Shown piece by piece: positions 52,397-60,803 of a stretch of DNA of 64,000 nucleotides (position 1 is the stretch's first letter; each line of letters begins with the position of its first letter). Source of the DNA: VBWE01 sp943372645 (GTDB lineage Bacteria; Bacteroidota; Bacteroidia; Palsa-965); the NCBI GenBank assembly GCA_943372645.1, contig CALRZN010000002.1:124001-188000 (forward strand), given 5' to 3'. The notes below the pieces were generated by a model. That model was given only the letters and a program-made list of their open reading frames with translations, had not been told where the DNA came from and made no database searches. The translations under genes and the position numbers were made by a program.

Positions 52397-53707
52397 TTAT
52401 TTTCCTGAAACTGCGCGTACATTCTGTTCCAGTAATGTATCCGCGTTCCGCCCATCCTTCCGCGCCAGCAGGAGGATGGTGTGCAGCCAGTTTTTGTCAG
52501 AGCGGATGTACTGGTCGCTTTCAATCTTCTTTTTCTCGGCGAGAAAATCAAACAGCGTGCGGCTGCTGTCGGACGGATCGTACAGGTGCAATGCATTTTC
52601 TGTAAAACCCCAGCCTGCGCCCAGGATGTTGTGCGGGGTAAAGATGTACAACACCACATCATGTTGTTGCAGCTGTTTTGCGAGAAAATTTTCTCCGCGG
52701 GGTATTGTATCGTATTTGGTTTCCGGCATCAGTTTCGTATTCATAAACCAGTAATCGGGACTGGCAAAACACGAGTCGGGCAAACGCGTGAGGAGCATTG
52801 TACCATAATAACTGTCGGTTATACCAAGCACACGCGGAATGTATTTCCCTTTTTTCTGCACTTCAAATTCCGGGAAAAATGCAGGCTCTTTGTGCGGCGG
52901 AAACAGCAGGTTAAAAAGTGTTACCGCATCGTAATCGGCACCGTTGCCTTCTTCGTAGGCATAAAAGCGTTTTATGTTCAGTTCCGGAAAATCTTTCTGT
53001 TCGTTTACCGCAAAGTGATGCCGCATCTGCCGGTAGATAGAATCAAATGCAAGTGATGCCCCGTAAATCGTCCAGTGCGAGCCACCGGGCTGGTAGAGCG
53101 GGTGTTCTGTTTTTCCTTTCTGCTGCAGGAACCACGCATTAAAATCAACAAACTGCAGTCCCTGTTTTTTGGCCTGGCGCAGAAATGCTTCGTAATTGCG
53201 GTTCGGATTGTCCGGCGTCATATCACGCGAAGCAGAAAGATTTTCAGATGCATAAAACGCTTTTGACGGTGCGATTACAACAAACAGCATTTTGTGGTGA
53301 TGCCCCAGCGAATCCTGCAGGCGTTTCATATCGGCGGTCATGCGGCGCGCGTAATCTTCCCCGGCCCAGGTGTTGCCGAAAAATTCATCCACGTACAGGT
53401 TTTCATAAACGGTTTTGTTGCTGCCGAGAAAAAGCTTGGCATCGGGCGACTGGTTATAAACCGAGTAATACACCTGGTTGCGTAGTCGCAAAACGGTTTT
53501 GCGGAAGCCGAACCGTTCGCTCATGTATTTTTCCATCGCATCCTGGTAAAGCAGCTGGTTAAAACTGAACGTTGTAAGTTCCGGTTTCGGTGTTTCAATC
53601 ACCTGCCCGTACATGCCTCCCTCGTCTACAAACGGCAGCACGTGCTGCACCAGCGGCAGCAGCAGCAGCAAGAGGAAAACGAGATAGGCGGTTTTTATGT
53701 AGCGCAT
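52397..53707 (-). CDS. AlgX/AlgJ-like SGNH O-acetyltransferase partner
   Basis: The 436-aa protein has an N-terminal signal-anchor helix (about 8-27). MLFVVIAPSKAFYASENL and the His-containing PGGSHWTIYGASLAFDSI match the AlgX/AlgJ (DHHW-type) SGNH hydrolase fold that transfers acetyl groups to exopolysaccharide. It overlaps the MBOAT gene by 1 nt (TGATG), so translation is coupled. With the MBOAT protein it likely O-acetylates a surface or secreted glycan in the periplasm. No alginate biosynthesis genes are present, so the acceptor is unknown. Confidence 0.82.
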   Translation of the reverse strand: MRYIKTAYLVFLLLLLLPLVQHVLPFVDEGGMYGQVIETPKPELTTFSFNQLLYQDAMEKYMSERFGFRKTVLRLRNQVYYSVYNQSPDAKLFLGSNKTVYENLYVDEFFGNTWAGEDYARRMTADMKRLQDSLGHHHKMLFVVIAPSKAFYASENLSASRDMTPDNPNRNYEAFLRQAKKQGLQFVDFNAWFLQQKGKTEHPLYQPGGSHWTIYGASLAFDSIYRQMRHHFAVNEQKDFPELNIKRFYAYEEGNGADYDAVTLFNLLFPPHKEPAFFPEFEVQKKGKYIPRVLGITDSYYGTMLLTRLPDSCFASPDYWFMNTKLMPETKYDTIPRGENFLAKQLQQHDVVLYIFTPHNILGAGWGFTENALHLYDPSDSSRTLFDFLAEKKKIESDQYIRSDKNWLHTILLLARKDGRNADTLLEQNVRAVSGK

Positions 53708-55146
53708 CAGAACCGGAAATAAATGAATGGGTTAAAACTTCCGCCGGCAATAAAACCGAGGCACAACACATATAGCCCGAGGCAGCACACTAAGTTTACT
53801 GTTGCCACACGCGCACCGGGCTGCATGTTATAAACCTGCTGCTGCATGGTCACCACGCGTTTACTGATGGCTGCAAACGAAAACAATGCGGCGGCTGAAA
53901 GTATGATGATAAAATCGTTTTCAATTTTAAAGTTCATAATGCTTTTCGAGGCCATAAACGTATCCATGCCGAACATACGCGAGGCGAGCATACCAAGGCT
54001 TTCGGTGTTTTCAACGCGGAAAATGAGCCACCCCACCGCCACGATGAAAAACGTTACCGGCACATAAAACAGTTTCAACCGTGCAATCAGTTTGTGCAGC
54101 GCCACGCGTTCGATGAGCAGCCACAGCCCGTGGTAACCGCCCCAGATGATGTAGTTCCAGCTGGCGCCGTGCCACAGGCCGGAGAGGAGAAATACGAGCA
54201 CGAGGTTGCGGTATGTTTTCCACGGTTTGCCCCGGTTGCCGCCGAGCGGAATGTAGAGGTAGTTGCGGAACCAGCTGGTGAGGCTGATGTGCCAGCGTTT
54301 CCAGAATTCGGTTACGCTGTTTGCCGCATACGGATTATTAAAGTTGTGCTGCAGCTCGAGCCCGATGACTTTGCTGATGCCGATGGCCATGTCGGAGTAA
54401 CCCGAAAAATCAAAATAGATCTGGAAGGTGTATGCGAGTACACAAATCCAGATGTGCTCCGGCGCGAGGGCCAGCGGCGAAAAGTTTTCGAGCCGGTCGG
54501 CAACCGGGGCCAGCGTGTTGGCAATGATTACTTTTTTCGAAAGCCCAATGAAAAAAATAAACAGGCCCTGCACCTTCTGCTGAAAGTTAGCCGGCACCAG
54601 TTGCGGACTCAGCTGCGGCGCAATTTCCTTGTAACGCACAATGGGACCGGCAATGAGTTTCGGAAAGTAGATGATGTAGAGCTGAAACTCCCAGTAACTT
54701 TTCAGCGGCTGCTGTTCGCGGCGATACACGTCAATGATGTACGTGAGGCTTTCGAATGTAAAAAACGAAATGCCGATGGGCAGCGCGATGTGGAACAATT
54801 CTTCCGGCACCTTTTCGCCTTCGGGCAACACAAATCCTTCGTAAATGCCGAAGAAAAAGTTGAAGTATTTAAAAACAAACAGCAGCACCAGGTTCAGAAT
54901 AACGCCCGCCGCAAGCCATATTTTTCGCCGTCTTTCTGATGCGGCATTATTGATAAAACGAACGAGGAAAAAATTGAGCGCCGTTATACCGAGCAGGCAA
55001 AATAAAAACACCGGCGCGCCCCAGCCATAAAAACAGATGCTCGCAACAAGCAGGTACGGTTTTACAAAACGCGAAGGAATAAGTTCGAGCAGCAGCAGGA
55101 AAACCGGCAGAAAATAAACGAGAAAAAGAATGCTGCTGAATGCCAT
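53707..55146 (-). CDS. MBOAT-family O-acyltransferase (AlgI-like)
   Basis: The 479-aa polytopic protein has the AlgI/DltB signatures: PIGISFFTFESLTYIIDVYR, PKLIAGPIVRYKEIAPQL, FDFSGYSDMAIGISKVIGLELQHNFNNPY, FWKRWHISLTSWFRNYLYIPLGGNRG and LSGLWHGASWNYIIWGGYHG, with the catalytic His in LWHGA. It moves acetyl groups across the membrane to the AlgX-like partner. It lies 9 nt after the small 111-aa gene. Confidence 0.92.
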   Translation of the reverse strand: MAFSSILFLVYFLPVFLLLLELIPSRFVKPYLLVASICFYGWGAPVFLFCLLGITALNFFLVRFINNAASERRRKIWLAAGVILNLVLLFVFKYFNFFFGIYEGFVLPEGEKVPEELFHIALPIGISFFTFESLTYIIDVYRREQQPLKSYWEFQLYIIYFPKLIAGPIVRYKEIAPQLSPQLVPANFQQKVQGLFIFFIGLSKKVIIANTLAPVADRLENFSPLALAPEHIWICVLAYTFQIYFDFSGYSDMAIGISKVIGLELQHNFNNPYAANSVTEFWKRWHISLTSWFRNYLYIPLGGNRGKPWKTYRNLVLVFLLSGLWHGASWNYIIWGGYHGLWLLIERVALHKLIARLKLFYVPVTFFIVAVGWLIFRVENTESLGMLASRMFGMDTFMASKSIMNFKIENDFIIILSAAALFSFAAISKRVVTMQQQVYNMQPGARVATVNLVCCLGLYVLCLGFIAGGSFNPFIYFRF

Positions 55147-55155
55147 GGCAGGAGC

Positions 55156-55491
55156 TTAGTGGCCGTCGAAAAACAGGGTTCCGCCGGGCCGGGCGATAAT
55201 GCGGTTTTCTACTTCGCGCAATGCTTTTTCGCGGAATTTTTCCGGAAGCCTCGTTTCTGCGTTGTCCTGCAGGTGCTGCAACAGCTGCTGCATGGCAGTA
55301 GGATTGTTCTGAAAATCAACCACCGAATACATTGTAAACCCTTTGCTGTCCTCAGCCGACGCGTAATACGCAATGTGAAAATTCTGATCGTGTTCAATCA
55401 CCTGCAGATCATCTGCCGAAAAATCTTTCGGCAGCCGGTGCTGTTCATACAGGAATTCGAAAATTTTTTCGCTGTCGCTGGTAATGATCAT
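55156..55491 (-). CDS. Small protein of unknown function in the O-acetylation operon
   Basis: A frame opens with TTG at 55512, but the first ATG is at 55491 and gives 111 aa (MIITSDSEKIFEFLYEQHRLP). The protein has no signal peptide or transmembrane helix and a mixed charged composition with a helical C-terminal half. It lies 9 nt upstream of the MBOAT gene in the same orientation, so it is co-transcribed. I do not recognise the family; it may be a cytoplasmic accessory or regulator. Confidence 0.65.
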   Translation of the reverse strand: MIITSDSEKIFEFLYEQHRLPKDFSADDLQVIEHDQNFHIAYYASAEDSKGFTMYSVVDFQNNPTAMQQLLQHLQDNAETRLPEKFREKALREVENRIIARPGGTLFFDGH

Positions 55492-55556
55492 GGCGGTGCT
55501 GTTCGCCCTCAAATATGCGAATTGCGGGGGAGATTACAAAAAGCCGGTTCTATTGT

Positions 55557-58487
55557 TCAGCGCAGATAAATGCGGAGGCGCCTGCTGTCAAATGTTGCCA
55601 GTACGGTTTTCTGCCCCGAAACAGCATATTCCGAGGGGAAAGAATATGTTTTCGCAAACGACGGATCGTAGTGATTCCGCGGAAACGCTTCGAGGCAATA
55701 CGTAAACGAAACCGTTCCGTCGTCGTTCCTTTTTCCGTTTCCAATGCGATAGTATTTACCTGCTTTTGAGACACTGTTCGGATCGCCAGGCATTGCTGTT
55801 ATCCGGAGGTAATAATCTTTTACGTATAACGCACATCCGGCTGCAGGCGGAACGTTGTGTACCACTTCTGTTACAATAAAAACGTTGTAACGATCCTGCT
55901 GAACGACGGTTCTTGCAATGTAAGGCAGCGTGTCCGGTTGCAGCACATTCAGCTTGCTCGGAAAAAAGACAACTTCTTTTGTTTGCTTTCCCTGATAGTA
56001 CAATACTTCTTTCTGGACATAACCTTCTTCATAAAACGTTGTTTTTGTTTTCTGGCCGTACGCATCGTAATCCGAAACAGACCCGTAACCGTTTTGTACA
56101 CATTGCGATCCTTTTTTACTGCTGAGTTGCGCAACCGAATCGCCGAAGTCGGTTTTGTACACTTCTTTTAAAACCGTAGTATCGTCATAAAAGGTCGTGA
56201 TTTTGAAAAGCGCTCCGCGGGCATAATCGTAACGGATCATGTAGGGCGTATTTTCATTTTCATACGCCTTCCTTCTTACCGCATACTGCCCGCTCCCGGC
56301 TGTCAGCTGTTTTATCCCGTTTTCTTCCCGCTCCCAGAGCAGGGTGCTGTCGTTTCTGTAAATAATCGTTTCGTTTATACGATCCGGACTCTTCACCTTC
56401 CAGGTTCCTGTTTTTTTCCCGTTCTCGTAGTAGCCTTCTGTTTCTTCTTTATTGTAATAACTCTGTTTGCTGCAGTACCCATGTAATATGCCGTTCTTAT
56501 AATTCAGCGTTGCGAATAATCTCGTTTCTCCGGAAAGATATTCTGCCAAGGAACATTTCCACGTACTGTCGGCTTTTCCGTTTTTAAAATATCCCTGCAG
56601 AAGTATTGCCCCGGTTTCAATATCCCATAAATAAACCAGTCCATCCAACACACCTGATTTCATTTCGCAGAAAACATTCAACTGGTTCCGGTTCAATTCT
56701 ATATCCGGGTGAATTACTGAAATTTCGATTGGAATGCCTTTTTTAATAAGATCCCTCCGCTCAATTAATTCAGGTGTTATCAGGTCTCCTGCAGGTGTCC
56801 AGGCGCTGTCTGCGTTGCTGCCATATTTTAATGACCGGTAAACCGCCGAAGGGTTTCCGTTCCTGTACCATATTTTTTTATATCCTGTTTCCAGCCCATT
56901 GTTGAACCCGATTTCATTTAAAGGAAGCTTGTCTTTTTTAAACCGGATTTTCCAGTTTCCTTCGGCTCTTCCGTTCTTAAATTCGCCTTCCACAAACAAC
57001 GGGTTCGGAATGCGCTCATAACCGAAAAGCATGCCCAGCCGTTCTTCTTTTTCTTTCCATTCCGTTGAAAATTCCGGGAACTCCAGAAAGCGGGTTCTCC
57101 ATTTTCCTTCCTGTTTTCCATTTATAAAATTGCCTTCAAATACACGGTCTTCAAGTCGTATTTCCCAATGGCCTTCGCGTTTTCCGTTTACATAATTGCC
57201 GGTGGCGTAATTTTCGAAAGGGGTATCCAGGGTCATTTTCTCTTTTATTCCTTCTTCCTGGTCAACCAGGTATAAAATGCCTTCTTTCCAGAAGCCCGTT
57301 TTTAGTCCGTTTCTTATTTTTCCTTCGGCATAACGCTGGTAACCAAACACCGAGCGACCATCTCCATCAACAAAAGGACACGAAAGCGAAGAAACGAGAT
57401 CCCTGCTGCTTCTGGTTTCATGTTCCATCGGGCGATAATTGATATCCCGAAACAGTGTGTCGCCAATCAGGTCATCAATATCTCCAACCACTGCCAGCAG
57501 TCCTTCAAAATAACCATTGCCATTGCTGATCAGTTTTTTTCCGCGTTCGTCCGTAATTGTTTCATAATAACGAATACCATTCTTTTCTGTCCCGGTAATC
57601 CGGATCGGTTTTGTTTTGTGCCTGTCTTTCCTGGCCTGCATCGGCTCAATAGTTCTTGACCATTTATTAATTCCCGCTTTATCTGTAACTGTTGTAACCA
57701 GCAAGTTCCCGAAATAATACCGGTCGGTTTGTATCACCATTCCGTTTTTATCCAGTAATCGCTGATCGCCGTGCAGTTCATTTCTGAAATAATAACGCTC
57801 TTTAATACAATTCCCGGTAATGGTATCATACTGCCATGAACGTCCGTTACGTTCGTGGTTTTTATATGAATTCTTTTCTTTCTGTTTTCCGTTTGCAGCA
57901 TATACGGTGTGAATTCCGTTGCTGTACGGCGTTTTACCTACGTAGTCAATTTCTTCACACAAAACCCCGTTGCTGTACCATACTTTTTCTGTACTTACCG
58001 GTGTGCCGTGCCTGTAAACTACCTGGCGGTTTTTCGTTCCGTTAGTATGCCAGTAAGTAGCGGTGTCTTCCGGAACAAATAAGCGGTTTTTGTTTTCATC
58101 AACAAATGGAATCAAATACTGTCGTGATGCTATTTGTCCGTTTTCGTAGTACAGTAATTCCTCCCCGTTTTTTTCCCCGTCGAGGTAATGTATAATTAAC
58201 CTGATTTTTCCGGAAGGATAGTAAAACACATTTTTGCCGCTTTGGCTGTTGTACCTGTAGTTTCGTTCCTCCTTCAATGTTCCATCCGGATAATAATAAA
58301 CCCACGTTCCTTCTGCCCGGCCATTTACGAAGTAGGTTTTGCTTTCAATTTTTCCGTTCTGAAAATAGTTCGTGTATTGCCCGTTCCGGGGCGTTACCGC
58401 GTTATTGCATGGGTCTGTTTCCTGGGCGAAAAGTCCAGACACATTCCAGCATAAACAGAAAAACAAGAAAAGGCGGAGCGTTTTCAT
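55557..58487 (-). CDS. Exported YwqK/MORN-like repeat protein
   Basis: The ATG at 58487 is chosen because it begins a signal peptide (MKTLRLFLFFCLCWNVSGLFAQ); an in-frame ATG at 58520 adds 11 residues. The protein is 976 aa. It is filled with repeats of the YwqK/MORN type, for example EGTWVYYYPDGTLKEERNY, NGKREGHWEIRLEDRVFEGNF and ENGKKTGTWKVKSP. There is no C-terminal sorting domain and no catalytic motif. It is probably periplasmic or attached to the outer membrane. It is transcribed alone downstream of the pfkB terminator and shares its repeat type with the lipoprotein at 41936. Confidence 0.8.
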   Translation of the reverse strand: MKTLRLFLFFCLCWNVSGLFAQETDPCNNAVTPRNGQYTNYFQNGKIESKTYFVNGRAEGTWVYYYPDGTLKEERNYRYNSQSGKNVFYYPSGKIRLIIHYLDGEKNGEELLYYENGQIASRQYLIPFVDENKNRLFVPEDTATYWHTNGTKNRQVVYRHGTPVSTEKVWYSNGVLCEEIDYVGKTPYSNGIHTVYAANGKQKEKNSYKNHERNGRSWQYDTITGNCIKERYYFRNELHGDQRLLDKNGMVIQTDRYYFGNLLVTTVTDKAGINKWSRTIEPMQARKDRHKTKPIRITGTEKNGIRYYETITDERGKKLISNGNGYFEGLLAVVGDIDDLIGDTLFRDINYRPMEHETRSSRDLVSSLSCPFVDGDGRSVFGYQRYAEGKIRNGLKTGFWKEGILYLVDQEEGIKEKMTLDTPFENYATGNYVNGKREGHWEIRLEDRVFEGNFINGKQEGKWRTRFLEFPEFSTEWKEKEERLGMLFGYERIPNPLFVEGEFKNGRAEGNWKIRFKKDKLPLNEIGFNNGLETGYKKIWYRNGNPSAVYRSLKYGSNADSAWTPAGDLITPELIERRDLIKKGIPIEISVIHPDIELNRNQLNVFCEMKSGVLDGLVYLWDIETGAILLQGYFKNGKADSTWKCSLAEYLSGETRLFATLNYKNGILHGYCSKQSYYNKEETEGYYENGKKTGTWKVKSPDRINETIIYRNDSTLLWEREENGIKQLTAGSGQYAVRRKAYENENTPYMIRYDYARGALFKITTFYDDTTVLKEVYKTDFGDSVAQLSSKKGSQCVQNGYGSVSDYDAYGQKTKTTFYEEGYVQKEVLYYQGKQTKEVVFFPSKLNVLQPDTLPYIARTVVQQDRYNVFIVTEVVHNVPPAAGCALYVKDYYLRITAMPGDPNSVSKAGKYYRIGNGKRNDDGTVSFTYCLEAFPRNHYDPSFAKTYSFPSEYAVSGQKTVLATFDSRRLRIYLR

Positions 58488-58520
58488 TACCTGTATAACC
58501 CCTCCGCGCCATAAAGCCAC

Positions 58521-58570
58521 AAAAAAAATCCGTCCCGGCTTTCCGATAGCTATCGGAACCGAAACGGATT
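58521..58570 (-). terminator. pfkB terminator built around a CCGATAGCTATCGG palindrome
   Basis: The outer stem AATCCGT/ACGGATT (58527-58533 and 58564-58570) encloses the perfect 18-bp palindrome TTCCGATAGCTATCGGAA (58541-58558). On the minus strand the stem is followed by eight T residues (58528-58521), 22 nt after the pfkB stop codon. Confidence 0.85.
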
Positions 58571-58592
58571 CGTTTCTTTTTATGTGTGGTTA

Positions 58593-59516
58593 TTACACCA
58601 GCGAAATATCAAACTGCACCAGGTCAATAAACTCCTGCACACGCTCATCCACCTGCTCCTGCGTGAGGCCCACGAGGCGCTCCACACCGAATTTTTCAAC
58701 GGTAAACGAGGCCATGGCCGAGCCGAAGATGATGGCGCGTTTCATGTTCTCAAACGAAATGTCTTTGGTTTCGGCCAGGTAGCCGATAAAACCGCCTGCA
58801 AAGCTGTCGCCGGCGCCGGTCGGATCAAACACATCTTCCAGCGGCAGGGCCGGTGCAAAAAACACCTGCTCTTTGTTAAACAGCAGCGCGCCGTGTTCGC
58901 CTTTTTTGATGATGAGCACTTTCGGGCCCATTTCCAGTATTTTCTGCGCGGCTTTCACCAGCGAGTATTCGCCTGAAAGCTGGCGGGCTTCTGCATCATT
59001 GATGGTAAGCACATCCACCTGCGCGAGTGTTTTCATCAGGTCGTCCCACGCAATGTCCATCCAGAAATTCATTGTGTCGAGCACAATCAGTTTCGGGCGT
59101 TTGGTGAGCTGGGCCAGCACTTTCGCCTGGATGGAGGGCATGAGGTTGCCGAGCATCAGGAAGTCAGGTGTTTTGGAGGCTTCCGGAACCACCGGGTCAA
59201 ATGTTTCGAGCACGTTCAGCTGCGTGTCTAATGTATCGCGCGAGTTCATGTCGGCATGATAGCGGCCCGACCAGAAAAACGATTTTTCATTTTCCTTGAT
59301 CTGCAGGCCGTCGGTATTTACACCGTGCGACTTCAGCATTTCAATGGATTCTTTCGGAAAGTCGCCGCCCACAACAGATACGATGGACAGTTCTTTGGTG
59401 AAATACGAAGCTGCCAGCGAGATGTAGGTTGCTGCACCACCAATGATTTTATCGGTTTTTCCGAACGGAGTCTCAATAGCGTCAAACGCCACTGTACCAA
59501 CGACTAATAACGACAT
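58593..59516 (-). CDS. PfkB-family carbohydrate/nucleoside kinase
   Basis: The ATG at 59516 (MSLLVVGTVAFDAIETPFG, 307 aa) fits the family start; an upstream ATG at 59567 would add 17 residues overlapping the promoter. GGAATYISLAASYF near residue 30 is the PfkB signature 1 region, and DPTGAGDSFAGGFIGYLAE is signature 2 with the catalytic Asp. Closest resemblance by eye is to adenosine/ribokinase-like members, but the substrate cannot be read. It is divergent from tRNA-Asn with overlapping promoters and ends at the palindromic terminator. Confidence 0.85.
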   Translation of the reverse strand: MSLLVVGTVAFDAIETPFGKTDKIIGGAATYISLAASYFTKELSIVSVVGGDFPKESIEMLKSHGVNTDGLQIKENEKSFFWSGRYHADMNSRDTLDTQLNVLETFDPVVPEASKTPDFLMLGNLMPSIQAKVLAQLTKRPKLIVLDTMNFWMDIAWDDLMKTLAQVDVLTINDAEARQLSGEYSLVKAAQKILEMGPKVLIIKKGEHGALLFNKEQVFFAPALPLEDVFDPTGAGDSFAGGFIGYLAETKDISFENMKRAIIFGSAMASFTVEKFGVERLVGLTQEQVDERVQEFIDLVQFDISLV

Positions 59517-59542
59517 AAACGGGAATTTTATAAATTTTCGTG

Positions 59543-59550
59543 CAAAGATA
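59543..59550 (-). promoter_or_regulatory. pfkB -7 box (TATCTTTG)
   Basis: On the minus strand, TATCTTTG matches the Bacteroidota -7 consensus exactly, 26 nt before the ATG. It abuts the -33 TTG of the divergent tRNA promoter (59551-59553), so the two promoters share DNA. No TTG is found at the usual upstream distance. Confidence 0.5.
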
Positions 59551-59580
59551 TTGTTTATTTGCTCCAAACGATTAATTTTG
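59551..59580 (+). promoter_or_regulatory. tRNA-Asn promoter (TTG-N19-TAATTTTG)
   Basis: TTG (59551-59553) and TAATTTTG (59573-59580) are separated by 19 nt, an exact match to the Bacteroidota primary sigma consensus. Transcription would begin about 25 nt before the mature tRNA. Confidence 0.75.
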
Positions 59581-59612
59581 CCGTCCGTTTCCGATTGAAA
59601 CCAGCATTATTA

Positions 59613-59686
59613 TCCTCCTTAGCTCAGCTGGTTAGAGCACGTGACTGTTAATCACGGGGTCCCTGGTTCGAGCCCAGGAGGGGGAG
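59613..59686 (+). tRNA. tRNA-Asn (anticodon GTT)
   Basis: The 74-nt cloverleaf was folded by eye: acceptor TCCTCCT/AGGGGGA with one G-U pair, D stem GCTC/GAGC, anticodon stem CGTGA/TCACG with loop CTGTTAA (anticodon GTT at 59647-59649), T stem CCTGG/CCAGG with loop TTCGAGC, and discriminator G. CCA is not encoded. It has its own promoter and a downstream hairpin terminator. Confidence 0.95.
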
Positions 59687-59691
59687 CAAAG

Positions 59692-59720
59692 ACGCCACAC
59701 TTTTCGTGTGGCGTTTGTGT
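59692..59720 (+). terminator. tRNA-Asn terminator
   Basis: A perfect 9-bp stem ACGCCACAC/GTGTGGCGT (59692-59700 and 59706-59714) with a 5-nt loop is followed by TTGTGTTT, 5 nt after the tRNA end. Confidence 0.8.
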
Positions 59721-59725
59721 TTATA

Positions 59726-59772
59726 ACACTGGGCGAGAAGTTTATCGCGCCGAAGGCGCGAAGCCCAGGTGT
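59726..59772. repeat. Two-tier stem-loop element in the tRNA-SDR intergenic region
   Basis: The outer stem ACACTGGGC/GCCCAGGTGT (one bulge; 59726-59734 and 59763-59772) encloses the tight hairpin CGCGCC-GAA-GGCGCG (59746-59760). It lies between the tRNA terminator and the convergent SDR stop. It may be an extragenic repeat or the SDR terminator region; there is no clear T-run. Confidence 0.45.
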
Positions 59773-59816
59773 ACTAATTCTCTCCTCCACGAATTGCGCC
59801 TTTTCTGCTCATAAAA

Positions 59817-60647
59817 TCACTCCCCATCCGCTCCGCGCGAAACCGCTTCCCACGCATTGATATCAACCTGCAGCTGCTCCATCTTCTTCTGCGCATTGTT
59901 CACCGCTGCATTGCCCAGCAGCAAACGCAGTGGCGGGTTTTCAACGGTTGTTATTTCCATGATGGCTGCTGCCGCACGGGCCGGATCACCGGGCTGTTTG
60001 CCGTGATAGCCCCGGATGTTTTTACGGTTTGCGCCGGCTGATTCCGCATAGTCTTCAATGTGTATCGGACTTTCGTTGGCTGAGCGCCCGGCCCAGTCGG
60101 TGCGGAAACCACTTGGTGCCACAATAGTTACTTTAATGCCGAGGTGGGCCACCTCTTTCGCCAGCGATTCCGAAAGGCCGTCAACCGCAAACTTCGTGGC
60201 GTTGTAAAAACCGATGCCGGGAAAAGCCATCAATCCGCCGATGGATGAGATGTTTATAATGTGTCCGCTGCGTTGTTTGCGCATCTGCGGCAGCACCGCA
60301 TTGGTCATGGCTGCCAGCCCGAAAAAGTTGATCTCGAACATGCGGCGCACTTCGGCTTCTTCGCTTTCTTCAATGGCCCCGAAATAACCAATGCCGGCAT
60401 TATTCACCAGCACATCAATGCGTCCGAATTTTTCGAGCAACTGTTTTACCGCGTTTTGTATTTCTTCCGGTTTGGTTACATCAAGCTGCAATGCCATTGC
60501 CGTTTCCGGGAACGGAGCAATAATGTCATTTACATCTGCCGTGTTGCGTGCACAAACACCGGCGATTCCGCCCTGCTGCAATACACGTTCAGCGAGTGCT
60601 CTCCCGAAGCCGGTGGAACAACCGGTAATAAGCCATACCTTTTTCAT
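59817..60647 (-). CDS. Classical short-chain dehydrogenase/reductase
   Basis: The ATG at 60647 (MKKVWLITGCSTGFGRALAE, 276 aa) starts directly at the Rossmann strand; an ATG at 60692 would add a non-conserved extension and overlap the promoter. Cofactor motif TGCSTGFG, NNAGIGYFG, the catalytic Ser in INISSIGG and Tyr-x3-Lys as YNATK are present, so it is a catalytically complete classical SDR (oxidoreductase with NAD(P)). The absence of clustered pathway genes leaves the substrate open. A -7 box lies 30 nt upstream. Confidence 0.88.
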   Translation of the reverse strand: MKKVWLITGCSTGFGRALAERVLQQGGIAGVCARNTADVNDIIAPFPETAMALQLDVTKPEEIQNAVKQLLEKFGRIDVLVNNAGIGYFGAIEESEEAEVRRMFEINFFGLAAMTNAVLPQMRKQRSGHIINISSIGGLMAFPGIGFYNATKFAVDGLSESLAKEVAHLGIKVTIVAPSGFRTDWAGRSANESPIHIEDYAESAGANRKNIRGYHGKQPGDPARAAAAIMEITTVENPPLRLLLGNAAVNNAQKKMEQLQVDINAWEAVSRGADGE

Positions 60648-60676
60648 GCTTTTGTGTGTTGGTTCATATTTCAATG

Positions 60677-60684
60677 CAAAAATA
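60677..60684 (-). promoter_or_regulatory. SDR -7 box (TATTTTTG)
   Basis: On the minus strand, TATTTTTG matches TAnnTTTG exactly, 29 nt before the chosen ATG, and so supports that start. There is no TTG at 19-21 nt. Confidence 0.45.
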
Positions 60685-60744
60685 CGTTGCATTGCTGCCC
60701 AAATAACCAGCCTGTATACTTGTTTTGCTTTTTAATCCAGACCA

Positions 60745-60780
60745 TAAAAAAGAGGCTGCCCCTTTTGAGACAGCCTCTTA
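60745..60780 (-). terminator. Terminator of the GEVED/PKD T9SS gene
   Basis: AAGAGGCTG (60750-60758) and CAGCCTCTT (60771-60779) form a 9-bp stem. In the minus direction it is followed by a T-run (60750-60745), 24 nt downstream of the T9SS gene stop. Confidence 0.85.
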
Positions 60781-60803
60781 TTAATTATCGTGCTTTTGTT
60801 GCC

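Noticed and set aside
54094..54939. 281-codon open frame opposite the MBOAT gene
   Set aside because: Antisense shadow of a strongly conserved membrane protein; no family resemblance.
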